Of a DNA stretch of 64,000 nt, positions 53,258 to 64,000 are shown in pieces. Where the stretch lies: the NCBI GenBank assembly GCA_020466095.1, contig CM035806.1, positions 57,381,401-57,445,400 on the forward strand. Direction: 5' to 3'. This stretch comes from Chlorops oryzae. Lineage: Eukaryota > Arthropoda > Insecta > Diptera > Chloropidae. The notes beneath the pieces are model-generated. The model ran no database searches, had not been told where the DNA came from, and was given only the letters and a program-made list of their open reading frames with translations. Position numbers and translations under genes: made by a program. Numbering within the stretch: the stretch's first letter is position 1; the number at the start of each line of letters is the position of its first letter.

Positions 53258-54841
53258 TCGTTGACAGAACTCTATCTTTTTCAGTCGCACTCATGTAAGT
53301 TGTTTCCTGTTGCCTTCGCTCGTACACATTCTTATCATACCTACAAGCAAATTCAAAAAAATTAGAGAGTGTCGCTTGTAGTATTGTATGGCTAAAGATT
53401 TCGCTTCCATAGCATGCTTCTCTTTTTCCTCTTGCTATATGCATATGTTGAAGCAGCGTATCTCTAAAACATTGCAGGGATTAGGAAGAAGAATAGTTAA
53501 ACCTACACTCCTACATGGTGAATAGTAATCTTCCAACAAAGTCTACAGAAGTGAAAACAACGTGCGTGATCTAATTTTCCGGTGGAAGAACAATGATTTT
53601 CTAAAAGTTTTTGATAATTTTGTAAAGTCTTGATGCTCATACCAAAAGTCGGACTTTATTCAAATTAAAAAGGATGGAAACAACCCCTGGCATTGCTGTA
53701 TTCCGAATAAAACGTAAAATTATATTGAGTGGTCTTAATAAGGCATACAATAGTCACCCTGCAACTGGTTCTTAAACAAATTTTTTTTGGCGGCCCTAAA
53801 TGGACCTTAATATACCAAGCAGTTAAAAACAATGAGAAAGAAGGCCTTTCACTGCAATGGGCAGCAAGTTAACAAAATTATTATCGATAACGCATTGTAG
53901 CTGCACTTGAATATACAACTTTGAGTTTTAAAAATATTATTTTACATAAGAAGAGCTGGGAAGAGTATTTATTTAAATTTTTGATCTCAAACAATACTTA
54001 CAATGAAATCAGATAAAAATTTTATCTTTTTCTTTAATTGTTCGCACGTTTTTGAGAGCAATCAGAATTTGGCCTTATTAAGACATGGGGTTTCTAATAT
54101 GGCAAAAAAAGGACAATTTATAAAATGTCTCAACTGAATACTTTTAAACACTTTTTTGTACTTTTTTTTTACATTTTCGGATAAAGAAGGTTAAATAAAA
54201 GTGATTAAGATCCAAACTCTCTCTAAGTTTAACCAATTTCCGACTTTCCAACGCCTTTAACACGCCTTTGTGAATACCCCTATAGTTTTAAAAATTCACA
54301 TTTTCCCCTTTTTGCCTTATCCCCAAAAATGGGGAAATTTCCATTATCTAGCAGCACTTTAATCGATGAAACCGTTTTTCCGATACGAATTGACAAAGAA
54401 ATAAAAAATATGGTGCGTGAAAAGACAAATGACGAACAAAATCTGGGAACCATTCTTTTAAGATTCAATAAACTAAAAAATCGCAAAGTGCAATTATATT
54501 AAATATGATTGAACATCATTGTTTTTTCGATTGTAATTTATTTTTTCTCCTATTTTAATTTTTTTCATGGGCAAAAACAAAAATTCGTGGGGGGCAAAGC
54601 CCTCTCTTGCCCCTATGGTTGCTACGGCACTTTTTAAACTTTAAATGCGAATTCTCAACAACTGTAAAATGTCACATAGTACAATTTATTATCGGGTCGA
54701 CGATATAGAACTATCGCTGCAACTTCGGCCAAAAGCTATTACGTGGTACATTACACTTTCTATTATGTGGTTCACCACAACACTCGACTTATGGCGTGGT
54801 TCACCACAGTTGAACTTTTTCACCAAATCATGTTCAAAGTT
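53258..54841. other. No gene recognised
   Basis: Holds the right half of a GGGGTATTCACAAA MITE (to 54283) and a hAT-like terminus near 54617-54631. Short frames have no known motif. Confidence 0.4.
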
Positions 54842-55041
54842 TGTAACACCAACTTCTGATAGCGTTTTACGATTTATTTATTTAGAAAATACTTTTGATT
54901 AAATTTACAAAGAATAGATATAAATTTGATTATATCGATGACGCTTCAAAAAATTTGGTCTTCTCTTATTGTTCTTTCTCCAATGACCGCCGGTTTAGAC
55001 CGTCACCTTGAGTGAGTCGCACGGTGGTGAGATCGGTAACA
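54842..55041 (-). repeat. 3' LTR of the BEL/Pao element (200 bp)
   Basis: Placed by TG...CA ends, its position just after pol and the purine-rich GGGGCGCAGAA before it. The other LTR is outside the window so this cannot be confirmed by comparison. It contains AATAAATAAATCG, a possible polyadenylation signal. Confidence 0.6.
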
Positions 55042-55058
55042 TTCTGCGCCCCGGTTTC

Positions 55059-57479
55059 TCAATCGAAGATTGAGGATACCCTTTCTAGATCACCATCGCC
55101 ACCGTCAATCTGTTGAACATCCAATACGGCTATTTTCGTGGCTGGACGATGATATTCTCTCAGTGGTGTTTGCACATAGGCGCTACGAACCTGGCCGTCG
55201 CTTCCAGTGATAACTCTGGTAACTCTTCCTTTTAGCCACTGATTCCGTAAAGTATTGGGATCAGCGATAAATACTACGTCGCAAATCTTGATCGGTTTTA
55301 CTTTCTGGTGCCATTTGGTACGTCGAGTAAGTTCAGGCAGTACTTCACTTACCAACCTTTTCCAGAACATGTCAGCAAGGTACTGCGAATGGCGCCAAGA
55401 TTGTTTCGTGAGCTGGTCTCGACTACTGAAATATCCGGGTGGTTTCATTCCGGATGAGCTCCCGAGCAGAAAATGATTCGGCGTGAGAACCTCCTCTGCA
55501 GCTGTTTCCAAAGACAAGTACGAAAGTGGTCTCGAATTGATGATACTCTCTACTTCCAGGAATAAGTTGATCAGCTTCTCGTCAGTCAATTTCGTGTTTG
55601 GGGTGATTATGTGGTACATGGCCGTCTTAATAGAGCGTATCAAGCGCTCCCACGCTCCACCCATGTGAGGGCTAGCCGGTGGGATGAAAGTCCATGTAGA
55701 CTCCGGTGAAACGAATTTCTGCTGCACCTGGTTGAAATCGATTTCCTGGCATGCTTCACGAAGAGTTCGTTCAGATGATTTGAGATTGGTGCCGTTGTCG
55801 CTGAAAAACTGTATCGGGGTGCCTCTGCGTGCTATAAAATTTCTAATGGCCATAATACATGAATCGGTGTTAAGGCTGAATGCGATCTCGACGTGGATGG
55901 CACGACAGGTTAAGCAGGTGAACAAAACTCCATATCGCTTGCATGTCGATCGCTTTACTGTTACGTAGAATGGCCCAAAATTGTCCAGTCCAGTAAAGGA
56001 GAATGGCCTCTGGAAGGCCGACATGCGTGCCACTGGAAGTTGCCCCATCTGGGGAGGTTGAGGCCGTGCATCGCGGATGCGGCAAAGCAAGCATTCGTGT
56101 CGTATCTTTCTAAGCAGATTGCGCAAACCTGAAATTCTAAATTTTTTAAATATCTCACTTATAACGGTTTCATGATTTGCACGTTTAAATTTTGTATGAT
56201 AGAACTTGACAAGGAGGTACGTTACGTAGTGAGCTTTCGGCAGAATGATAGGATTTTTTGCCGGCTCAGGAAGAAGTGTGGTCTTTACGATCCTGCCTTT
56301 GGAGCGGATTACACCGTGTTGATCAATAAAAGGCGAAAACTCTTTGATCGCGCTTCCTGCTGGTAGGGTTTGGTGCCGATTGAGAGCTTCGATTTCTTTT
56401 GCGAAGAATTTTGACTGCGCAACTCTATATAGAATATTTTCACTCCATTGAAGCTCCTCGCTGCTTAAGTTGGGAATCGTCGTTGAAAGTGGGTTGGAGG
56501 GTCCTTCCAGGATTCTTCGATTTCTTCTTGACGTAATGAATCTTTTGACGAAAGCCATGCTACGATGTAGTCGTTCCCATCGTGAAAACCTTGCGACGTC
56601 TATTATTTCAGTTTTCACTACGATATGTACTGCAACAAGCCGCATGTCTTCACTTATGTTATGTTTGGTTTGAAGCTCGCTTGAGAGCTCTTGGTTACGT
56701 AGAAAGTCGGGTCCTCTAAACCATACGTTTTCCGGATAAAAACACGGGCTTTTGGTCCATTTGGTAGCCATGTCGGCCACATTGAGTTTGGAAGAAACGT
56801 GGTGCCAATTTTTTATGATTGTTATCTCTTGTTTCTCACCAATTCGCAGCATCACGAACTGCTTGTAATTTCGCGGGTCCGCTTGGATCCATTGCAAAAC
56901 CGTTCTGGAGTCTGTCCAATAATGCACAGAGTCAATTTTTAGATCATGGAGTTGCACAATCGATTGTCCGTAGCGTGCTCCCAGTAAAGCAGCCTGCAAT
57001 TCCATTCTAGGGATTGACATTGCGCGAAGCGGCGCAACTTTAGCCTTTGATCCAATTAGTGTCACTTCAGTCTTATTGTTCTCGACCACACGGAAATAGG
57101 CTACCGCAGCGTTCGCATCCTCACTGGCGTCCATAAATATATGTAGTTCAACTTCGCTGGAATTTTTTCTGTTGGCTTCAAAATAACAGCGTGGTATTCT
57201 AACCTCCTTGACGTTTGGTAGTATTGACAACAGTTTCATCCAATTCGGTTTGAGCTTGTCCAAGATTACATCGTCCCAATTAGTTCCAGAACGCCAGACG
57301 AGCTGTAAGAGTATGCGTATATGAATGGTATAATGATTCAGAAATCCTAAGGGATCGAATACCGACATGAGCAGACGTAGAAGTTCACGTTTTGTTGGTA
57401 GTTTTTCTCCACTCATAATTTCCTGACAAGCTTTCGTGTGTTTCAGCGTAAATGTAAAGGCATCCTTGGAGACTTGCCA
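55059..57479 (-). pseudogene. pol: BEL/Pao pol: RNase H and integrase
   Basis: From the stop at 57480-57482 the same frame continues to 55059. It shows the Pao-type motif SVFDPLGFL, RNase H-like HIFMDASEDA with YWTDSRTVLQW, the integrase zinc finger (H..H..C..C near ECLLCR), and the core FTGLDNFGP, FFSDNGTN and GGAWERLIRSIK (D-D-E), then a DVVFIADP C-terminal domain. Integrase inserts the cDNA copy. The piece is undamaged for 785 residues; only upstream stops inactivate the polyprotein. Confidence 0.9.
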
Positions 57480-58199
57480 CTATAGGCCAAGCACCTTTTC
57501 TGGCTCTATAACTTGATCTATGACCTGTCCCGCGTGACAAAACTCTTTATGGGAGCTCTTTTTACCTATCGCATTCAAGACTTCAGATGAGTTCGAAATG
57601 CAATTTCGAATGGGAAAATTTGCACGACTGTGGAGTTCGATAACGTCTTTTGCCAAGCGAATACCCTCTTCGACTGTGTCAATGCTGTCCATTAAATCAT
57701 CGACATAATGTCGTTCCAAGACTGACTTTGCTGCTCTTGGAAACTCATCTTGAAATTCCTTTGCATTCTGGTTTTTCACCATTTGTGCTATTGACGGGGA
57801 GCAGCTTGCACCAAAGCTTAGGACTTGTAACACGAAGTGGTCTGGCGGCCGATCACAATCACAATTTCGCCACAGAAAACGCTGCGAATCCTGATCGCTT
57901 TCATTGACGTGGATTCGGTGATACATTTCGCAGATATCAGCGCAGAGGCCGATTTTACCAACATGAAAGTTAAAAATCACCTTTATCAGTGGTGTAAGCA
58001 GGTCGGGCCCTTTATCCAAACACTTATTTAGCGACAAGCCATTGTATTCCGCGGCGGCATCCCAAAATATTCTTATTTTGTTCGGCTTATTAGGATTTTT
58101 GACCGCAAATATAGGAAGATACCAGGTTCTGTCGCTCTTAACGTTTATTTCCGGGGCGCTCAACCGTCTGATGTACCCTTTTTGCTCCATTTCTAACAT
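57480..58199 (-). pseudogene. pol: BEL/Pao pol: reverse transcriptase
   Basis: Open between two stops. Contains YLPIFAVKNPNKPNKIRIFWDA, LCADICEMYHRI (catalytic Asp), FGASCSPSIAQ and ERHYVDDLMDS (YVDD). It reads through in frame from the protease piece upstream and into the RNase H piece downstream. The TAG at 57480-57482 stands where relatives usually have Trp, so a single G-to-A change would explain it. The TAA between 58199 and 58212 is also in frame. Confidence 0.9.
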
Positions 58200-58211
58200 G
58201 CGTTGGTTAAC

Positions 58212-59335
58212 TTAGTCTTGAAGTGTTTCATGGTTCATAAGCTTTCTTTCGAACATCGACAGCCTCCGGGTTGCCATGTGTAAGTTGTTCGGCAATAATA
58301 TATTATTAGCTTTCCACAGGAGGTTTGCTTCAAAACGGTTACCATCTCGTTTAATAATAATTTTAACATCTTGGCAAATGGTTTTTACTTGTTCTTTTTT
58401 TAATTCTTGCTCCAGCTTCATATTTTCAGAGATAAGCTTTTGCAGAGCGATGTCGTCTTCGCACTCGCATATGTGAAATTGAAACTTTTCGTGCTCGCTA
58501 TGGGAGTCTCGGTCGTTTGTTGCAAGCGAGCCAAAGATGGTCCAGCCTAGCCTAGTCTTAGCAGCGGCGGGTTCGTTTGTCTTGCCTTCTCGAAATTTCA
58601 AGGGCATTGCTAATCTAATGTTGTTTAGACCAACGATCATCTTTGGAACAATGTTCTTATAGGTTTCCACGGGCAGGCCTCTTAGATGCTTAAATTCATC
58701 AGCAAGATTTTTATATATCAAGGTCTGTTTGAGCAGATTGAGCGTGCTTACCGTACGCATATCGCGCAGTAGAAATCTTTTGGTTTCATTGCCTTGCGGG
58801 GCAATGGTCAAACTTATTTTGAATGAGTCATTTTCCTGTTGTATAGAGCCATCCGTCCATCTGAGGAGTAAATCAGACCTTTCCCCTTGTACTTGCAGTA
58901 AATCAACGATTGACTTATCAATAAGAGTCACTCCAGAGCCGTCATCCAAAAACGCATATGTTTTAACTGATTTATTTATTCCAAATACCGTAACCGGTAC
59001 GATCTTGTACAATACAGTTGACGATCTCTGAAGTTGAATCGCGATAAATGGGCTCTCGTCGGTGCCTGCGTTGTTGTCATTAGCGGCCGAATTACTTTTC
59101 GCAACAGCTTCACGCCTTTTTTGATTGTGTAATAGCATATGGTGTTTTGCAGTGCAACCATTGACTCCACACTCCTTTCGATCTGGGCAATATGCTAAAT
59201 CGTGTTGCTTAAGGCACGTACGACAAAGTTTGTATTTTCGTACTGCATTCCATTTTTCGTCGTAGTCAAATTGTTTAAATTTTTCACATTCCGACACTGT
59301 GTGTGTCTTGTCGCACACTTGACAATTGACTTGAT
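58212..59335 (-). pseudogene. BEL/Pao zinc fingers and protease
   Basis: Starts at the LINE border with CQVCDKTHTVSEC (a CCHC finger), then CRTCLKQHDLAYC and CGVNGCTAKHHMLLH, typical of the BEL/Pao Gag C-terminus. The aspartic protease follows: YAFLDDGSGVTLIDKSI. It ends ...RKLMNHETLQD before an in-frame TAA. The fingers bind RNA; the protease would process Gag-Pol. The upstream half lies beyond the LINE insertion at 63036. Confidence 0.85.
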
Positions 59336-59343
59336 CAGCAGTT

Positions 59344-62300
59344 ATTTATATTTATTTATTTATTAGACTTTATTTCGAATTTTTGTATATACATAAAAAC
59401 GGAAATAAAGATAATCAAAAGACTATGGCTCCATAGCCGTCAGTCTTCCCACAATAATACTTATACTAACATTCAAGTAATTCATTTCAATTTAACTCAG
59501 TTCAAATTTAATATATTCTTTTCTACCTCAGCTACTCATATTCACTTAAAATTAACCTTCTATATTTTAAGGCGTATACCAAATACCAGTACAATTTATT
59601 CCACCCATCTTCCCAGGTACCATTTAATGCACTTATAGTCTCTTCCTGGTCTAAGTACGCTTTACCATAGTATCTTAATCTGCATTCCCTTAAAATTGGA
59701 CATTTTGCTATCATATGCATTATTTTTTTCTCTTCATTTAAGTTGCATAGTGTACATACTGTATTTGCACTTCTTTGATACCCATTAGCATTAAGATTTA
59801 AAATGTCACTTCTAGCTTTGAAAATAAGGCTTATCTTATATATGCTTGAATCTTCCCTAATGTATTCCATTCCCCTTTCCAAATTCAAATGCCTATAAAA
59901 TCGGGAACTACTTGTTAAAGCTTTTTCTTTCCATTCACTTTTTGCTTCACGTTTTAGTTTTTCCAGTAGCTCCGTTCCTTTGATCAGCCATTCCGCTTCT
60001 GAAGTGTTCTCCCTAAACTCAATGCTGAACTTTTCTCCCCACCCCTTAAATTTTTTGTGCCCAAAAAATATTTTTAGACAAAATAAGCATCGATAGCTTG
60101 TGCGGTAATCGTGTTGATTTGTACTTGAAAATTGTTTTAAATACGTATTCCATATGTAGATTCAGACTGTAGAAGTGATTTTCCTCTACGTTAGTTTCAA
60201 GTGCTAAGGTATAATTAGGCGTGCAGCTAGGTAGCTTTAAAATTCTTTTCAGGAAAAATCTTTGAAGTTTATCTACTTCCTCAAAGTACTGACAACCCCA
60301 TATCTGTGCCGCGTTTGTCTGTATGGATCTGCTTACAGTTTGAAAAAGCTTGTATTTAGATTTCAGCGAAATGGTTTTCTTGTTTAGAAAATAGTTCCAC
60401 GATGAATTCACGCTGCTCTTAGCTTTTTGATTTCTATTTTCTACGTGTTTTTTGAAACTCATTTGAGGCGTTAGAATTACCACCAGATATCTAAATTCTG
60501 GCACACTTTTAATCTCTTCACCTTTAAAGAACCATTTTTCCTTTCTCCCACCCTTTCTAAATACCATCATCTCTGATTTGAATAGATTTACGTTCCATTT
60601 TCCATTCATCGCAGTAATCCTCCAAATTGCCTATCATACTCTGCATAACATTGACATCGTCAGCTATAATGACTATGTCATCCGCATAGAGGAGTACCCT
60701 GACTATTTCACCGCCTACCGTTAAGCCACCTCCTAGATAGTTATGCAGGTCATTTAAATATAGCGTAAAAAGCGTCGGCGACAGTAAGCAACCTTGTTTA
60801 ACTCCTGATACGGTCTCAAAAAAGTCCGATAGATCATTTCCTGTCCACACTGCGGATTTGGTATGGCTATATAACTTTTCAATAAGATCTACGAACTTTG
60901 TCGACACTCCCATACTTCGCAACTTGCGGAACAGATACTTTCTCGGTACTTTGTCAAAAGCCGCCTTGAAATCAATGAAGAAGGCAAAAACTTTCTTCCT
61001 TTCATCGAACTTCAAATGTACTATACTCGCTAAATTATAGATGTTGTCTATTGTTGAGTAATTTTTTTCGAAATCCTGATTGGAATTCATTTAATATCTC
61101 CTTATATTCTATCCAATTTGTCAGTCTATCATTCAGTATACCCATTAGGATTTTCGCAATGCAATTTATAAATGTAATTCCCCTGTAGTTGCATACATTA
61201 TTTGGGTCACCTTTTTTGAAAATTGGGAAGATAATAGATGTAACGAACGCCTCACTTACTACACTCCCTGCTAAGATGGCATTGTAAGCATTTATTACTT
61301 CAGAAAAATATTCATCTGTAGCATTTTTGAAAAACTCATACGGAACTCGATCTATCCCCGGCGCTTTTTTATCCTTTGTCTTTTTTAATACTCTCTTTAT
61401 CTCCTCTAAAGTAAATGGCTGATCTAAATACTCACTCTCTATATTTTGCACAAGCAAATTATCCGTGTTTAATTGGTCTTCAAAATTTAATAGGTTTTCG
61501 AAGTATATTTTAAAATTATTTGCCTCTATATTTTGGCCCACTTGGGGCTGGTGCCCTCTAATTTTCTTTGCTAGCTTCCACCATTGCTTACTATCCTGAA
61601 CAGAATTTAGTTTCGCATCGATTTCTTGATAGTACTCGGTTTTTCTCTTTTTACATATATTAACATTATGTTGCCTAGTTTCCTAATACTTGCTTTTATC
61701 TCTTATTTCATTAGTTTTTCTAAATATTTTGAGCATTTTGAAAGATTTTTGCCTTGCCCTGAGACATTTAAAATTAAACCACCTAGCTCTGAACGTCATC
61801 GTTTTTTTCTTGCCCTCCTCTTCAGGCACAGATTTTTTTACCACTTCGATTAGGTCTTCTGCTGTTAGGTTATTCTTTTCGGCTTTTAGTCTGTTTAGTT
61901 GTGCATTTAATTCAGTATTATATCTTTGTTTATTTTTTTCCTTCCATGTAAGGCTGGGAACAAGGCGCATTTTTTTTGTTACGTTTACCGCTACCTTTAT
62001 ACCTAGCACAAGATTAGCCGGGAAATGGTCCGACCAAGGCTTTTCTTCAATTGAGAAGCTCTTCACAAATTTTAAAGCATCCAACGCGACTCCGCACAAA
62101 TCATTTACCGAGCTGCCACAGCCACTTACAAAAGTCCAATAACCATCTTCATCGCCCACTGTTCTTCCATTAAGTATCACTAGACCGAAATCACAACAGA
62201 ACTCAAACAATTGTTTCCCTTTAGCATTTATTGTTGCATCTTTTGAGTTTTTAATTTTTAAGTCCGCATTAAAGTTATAGAAGTCTTCAACTTCTTGACT

Positions 62301-63030
62301 TAATTTGCCAACTCTTGCGTTTGTATCGCCAATAAAAATCATGTTGTGCATTGGGTTTTGTGTAATAAATTCTCTTAATGCCTCTAAGTCCTCATTCCAT
62401 GTCATACTTCTCAGGTATATTGGCAAAATGGTGAATTGATGCGAATTAACTTTTAGTTTAACTGAATCAACGTTGCCTATTTTATCAAATTTAAACACTA
62501 CTCCACTTTCTCTCAACTCCTTTTTGATTCCATAGACACACCCTCCACTTGCTCTGCCAAAGTTACTTAAGCGTTGTGCCGCTTTCCAAAATAAATTATA
62601 GTTTTTAAAATATTTTTCAAATTGCGCAGTTTTATCTTCTACAACATGTGTTTCAAATAGTGCAAATACATCAAAGCACGAGATATACTCGAAAAAACCA
62701 GGGAAAAGTAACTTATTGCTTAGACCATGAATGTTAAAACCTAATATACTTAATTCTAGATCATGCTCCAATGGATTAAGGCAATGCCCGCGGTTTAGTT
62801 TTTTGATTCCTTTCTATTTGTTAACTTATCGCTCAACGCTTTGTATGAAACCTCTATATTATTTAGATGATCCCCATACATATTACTTAGGATTACTCTA
62901 GCCGATCGATTTTTGCTCATAAGTTCATTTTTATAGTTCCAGTTAAGCCAGGTATCACCTATTTTAATTCTATCATTTCTTACTATTATCTTATGCCGCC
63001 GATCCACCGTCATAATGTCTCGTTTTAACA
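59344..63030 (-). mobile_element. CR1-like LINE, copy 2, inserted in the BEL element
   Basis: Minus strand, 5'-truncated in ORF1, with ORF2 and a 3' tail of AAATAAATAAATATAAAT. Imperfect 8-bp duplication CAGCAGTT (59336-59343) and CAACAGTT (63029-63036) flanks it. Homologous to copy 1 at 17300-22000 and provides its missing 3' end. Confidence 0.82.
59532..62771 (-). pseudogene. CR1-like ORF2, copy 2
   Basis: Endonuclease at 62771-61683 (ILGFNIHGLSN, FETHVVE, MIFIGDTNARVG, SSVNDLCG, WSDHFPANL). RT in pieces 61541-61035 (DKKAPGIDRVPYEFF, CNYRGITFINCIAKI), 61090-60557 (FIDFKAAFDKVP, GVKQGCLLSPTLF, LLYADDIVIIADD) and 60609-60046 (NLFKSEMMVF, FLKRILKLPS), then a C-terminal CCHC-like finger CTLCNLNEEKKIMHMIAKC near 59720-59770 and a stop at 59532. 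Frame breaks lie at a T run near 61060-61068 (one base), near 60590 (one base) and between 60046 and 59888. Confidence 0.85.
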
Positions 63031-63031
63031 A
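62795..63031 (-). pseudogene. CR1-like ORF1 C-terminus, copy 2
   Basis: 78 codons, truncated at the 5' border of the element. DTWLNWNYKNELM aligns with WFYWNRQHI of copy 1. ORF2 begins 24 bases after its stop. Confidence 0.7.
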
Positions 63032-63035
63032 CAGT

Positions 63036-63850
63036 TTGCAACAGTTTGATCGTCATTATAATGATGAACATTAATTCTTTGGGTTTTCCGTTTTTCCTGA
63101 TCCGTCTGGGCAGGGCTTAGTGATGAGCATTTGATAACTGTGCTTGGATCTTCAGCGATACGGTAAATCCACGCACTAAATGTTTGCAGATTTAAACAAG
63201 GTTGCAAACGTGCATGTGATGCCCAATTGAGGCGTATTGGCGTAGGCAACCTTTGTACAAGCTCAGAAAGCAACATGGGATTTCGCATATGATCGTAGAG
63301 GCCACTTGCCTCCATAGTTGCGGTAATGTTTTTTACTTCTAAAGCAAAGTGTACAAGTGGTTCTAATTGATTTCCGTTAATGGCAGGCGATTGTCGTATT
63401 TTCGCAAGGAGGGTGTCAATAATGTGCTCCGGTCTTCCAAAGACTAAACGTAAGGTCGACATAACCTCCGGTACCAGCTATGGCAGCACGAGCCGACTAC
63501 CCACGTATTGATATGCCTTGCCTTTAAGTGCTCGTTGATGTCGTAACAAATTTTCTTCATTGCTGAATCCACATATGCGTGTAGAATTTTCAAATATGCT
63601 TATGAAACATGGCCATTCTTCCGGCGTTCCACTGAATGTCGGCAGATCAGGCGATAAAACTTGGCGTGCATGCAACTGTTGTGTGCTCATGGAATTAAAA
63701 TGTCGATCTGCGACGTTCTGGTTGAAGCTGGGCAGTTGATGATCGCCTTGCATTCCACTTTGCGATGCATCTTTCACATTATTACTGAAGTTCAATGGGT
63801 GAGATAAGTTCTCGCGCTGCGTTCCACGTTGCGGAAATGTCACCAAAATA
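63036..63850 (-). pseudogene. gag: BEL/Pao Gag part (DUF1759-type)
   Basis: In one frame from about 63850 to the LINE border: LSPDLPTFSGTPEEWPCFIS, FSNEENLLRHQRALKGKAYQ, then TAG at 63478-63480, then STLRLVFGRPEHIIDTLLAK, LVHFALEVKNITATM and MLLSELVQRLPTPIRLNW. This is the DUF1759 Gag domain of BEL/Pao elements. The only break is the single stop. Upstream of about 63850 the minus frame loses its character. Confidence 0.85.
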
Positions 63851-63854
63851 AAAA

Positions 63855-64000
63855 TGGAAATCGCTTTATTAGAAATGTTTAGAGAAGCTGAAAAAGGCAA
63901 AAGGAATATTGGAAGCAATAATATCAGAAGAGCATTGCAATATCATCAGGAACAAAAAAGATTAATGGAGCTAATAGTGAAGGCGGCATCACAAAACGTT
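63855..64000 (+). other. Coding-like plus-strand segment at the window edge
   Basis: A frame open from before 63864 to the window end starts MEIALLEMFREAEKGK and continues with a basic helical sequence (RRALQYHQEQKRLMELIVK). It looks protein-coding and opposes the BEL strand, so it may be another element or an inverted piece. Too short to identify. Confidence 0.3.

Larger units (their letters stand above)
54842..63850 (-). mobile_element. BEL/Pao LTR retrotransposon, 5' end outside the window
   Basis: Minus-strand gag-pol with 3' LTR at 54842-55041 (TGTTACCG...GTGTTACA, 200 bp) preceded by GGGGCGCAGAA. The coding sequence is in one frame throughout, with three in-frame stops. A CR1-like LINE (59344-63030) interrupts the zinc-finger region. 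The 5' LTR and start of gag are not seen. Candidate TSD base run AAGTT lies at 54837-54841. Confidence 0.88.

Overview
The window is a dense, nested accumulation of transposable elements from an insect genome. I recognise no host gene. The DNA is AT-rich. It carries mdg1/412-type gypsy, BEL/Pao, Jockey-, LOA- and CR1-like LINEs, mariner/Tc1, PIF/Harbinger and hAT elements with small introns, plus a hairpin-ended repeat with a (CTGTCCGT)n block and GTGGGCGTGG motifs of a kind I associate with higher flies. This points to a fly (Diptera, probably Cyclorrhapha); the species cannot be told from the sequence.

Layout. 0.5-2.1 kb: a decayed Tc1-like fragment split by a deleted hAT element with an 8-bp target duplication. 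2.4-14.1 kb: copies of a roughly 490-bp repeat unit, invaded by a gypsy element (2581-9382, LTRs of 547 and 542 bp, TSD ATAT), a broken Jockey LINE that itself holds a 488-bp solo LTR, and a 474-bp hAT MITE. 14.1-22.5 kb: an LTR fragment, a LOA-like LINE, a CR1-like LINE whose ORF1 is split by an 865-bp MITE containing two tRNA-like modules, and a truncated mariner. 23.3-26.15 kb: a PIF/Harbinger element with a transposase (+) and a MADF protein (-). 26-32.6 kb: no genes, but several inverted-repeat elements, including a 1.74-kb element with long TIRs. 32.6-36.8 kb: two apparently intact DNA transposons, a Tc1-like element with DD37E spacing and a DD34D mariner.

37.2-47.1 kb: one transposase-like coding sequence broken into three blocks by a hairpin-ended repeat (which holds a mariner) and by a young LTR element (40526-46784, 761-bp LTRs, TSD TACC). 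That LTR element encodes only a four-zinc-knuckle nucleocapsid-like protein and an aspartic protease; no reverse transcriptase or integrase is visible. I regard this as the most unusual object in the window. 50.2-53.2 kb: a nearly complete six-exon hAT with a perfect 8-bp TSD, a MITE in one intron and a single in-frame stop. 54.8-63.9 kb: a BEL/Pao element (-) with three in-frame stops, interrupted by a second CR1-like LINE.

The elements do not act as a pathway. They record successive insertions, and several can be ordered because the interrupted reading frames resume exactly on the far side. Many breaks are single-base indels, and the two LTRs of the first gypsy element differ by five single-base indels and no substitution, so some frameshifts may be assembly errors rather than mutations.
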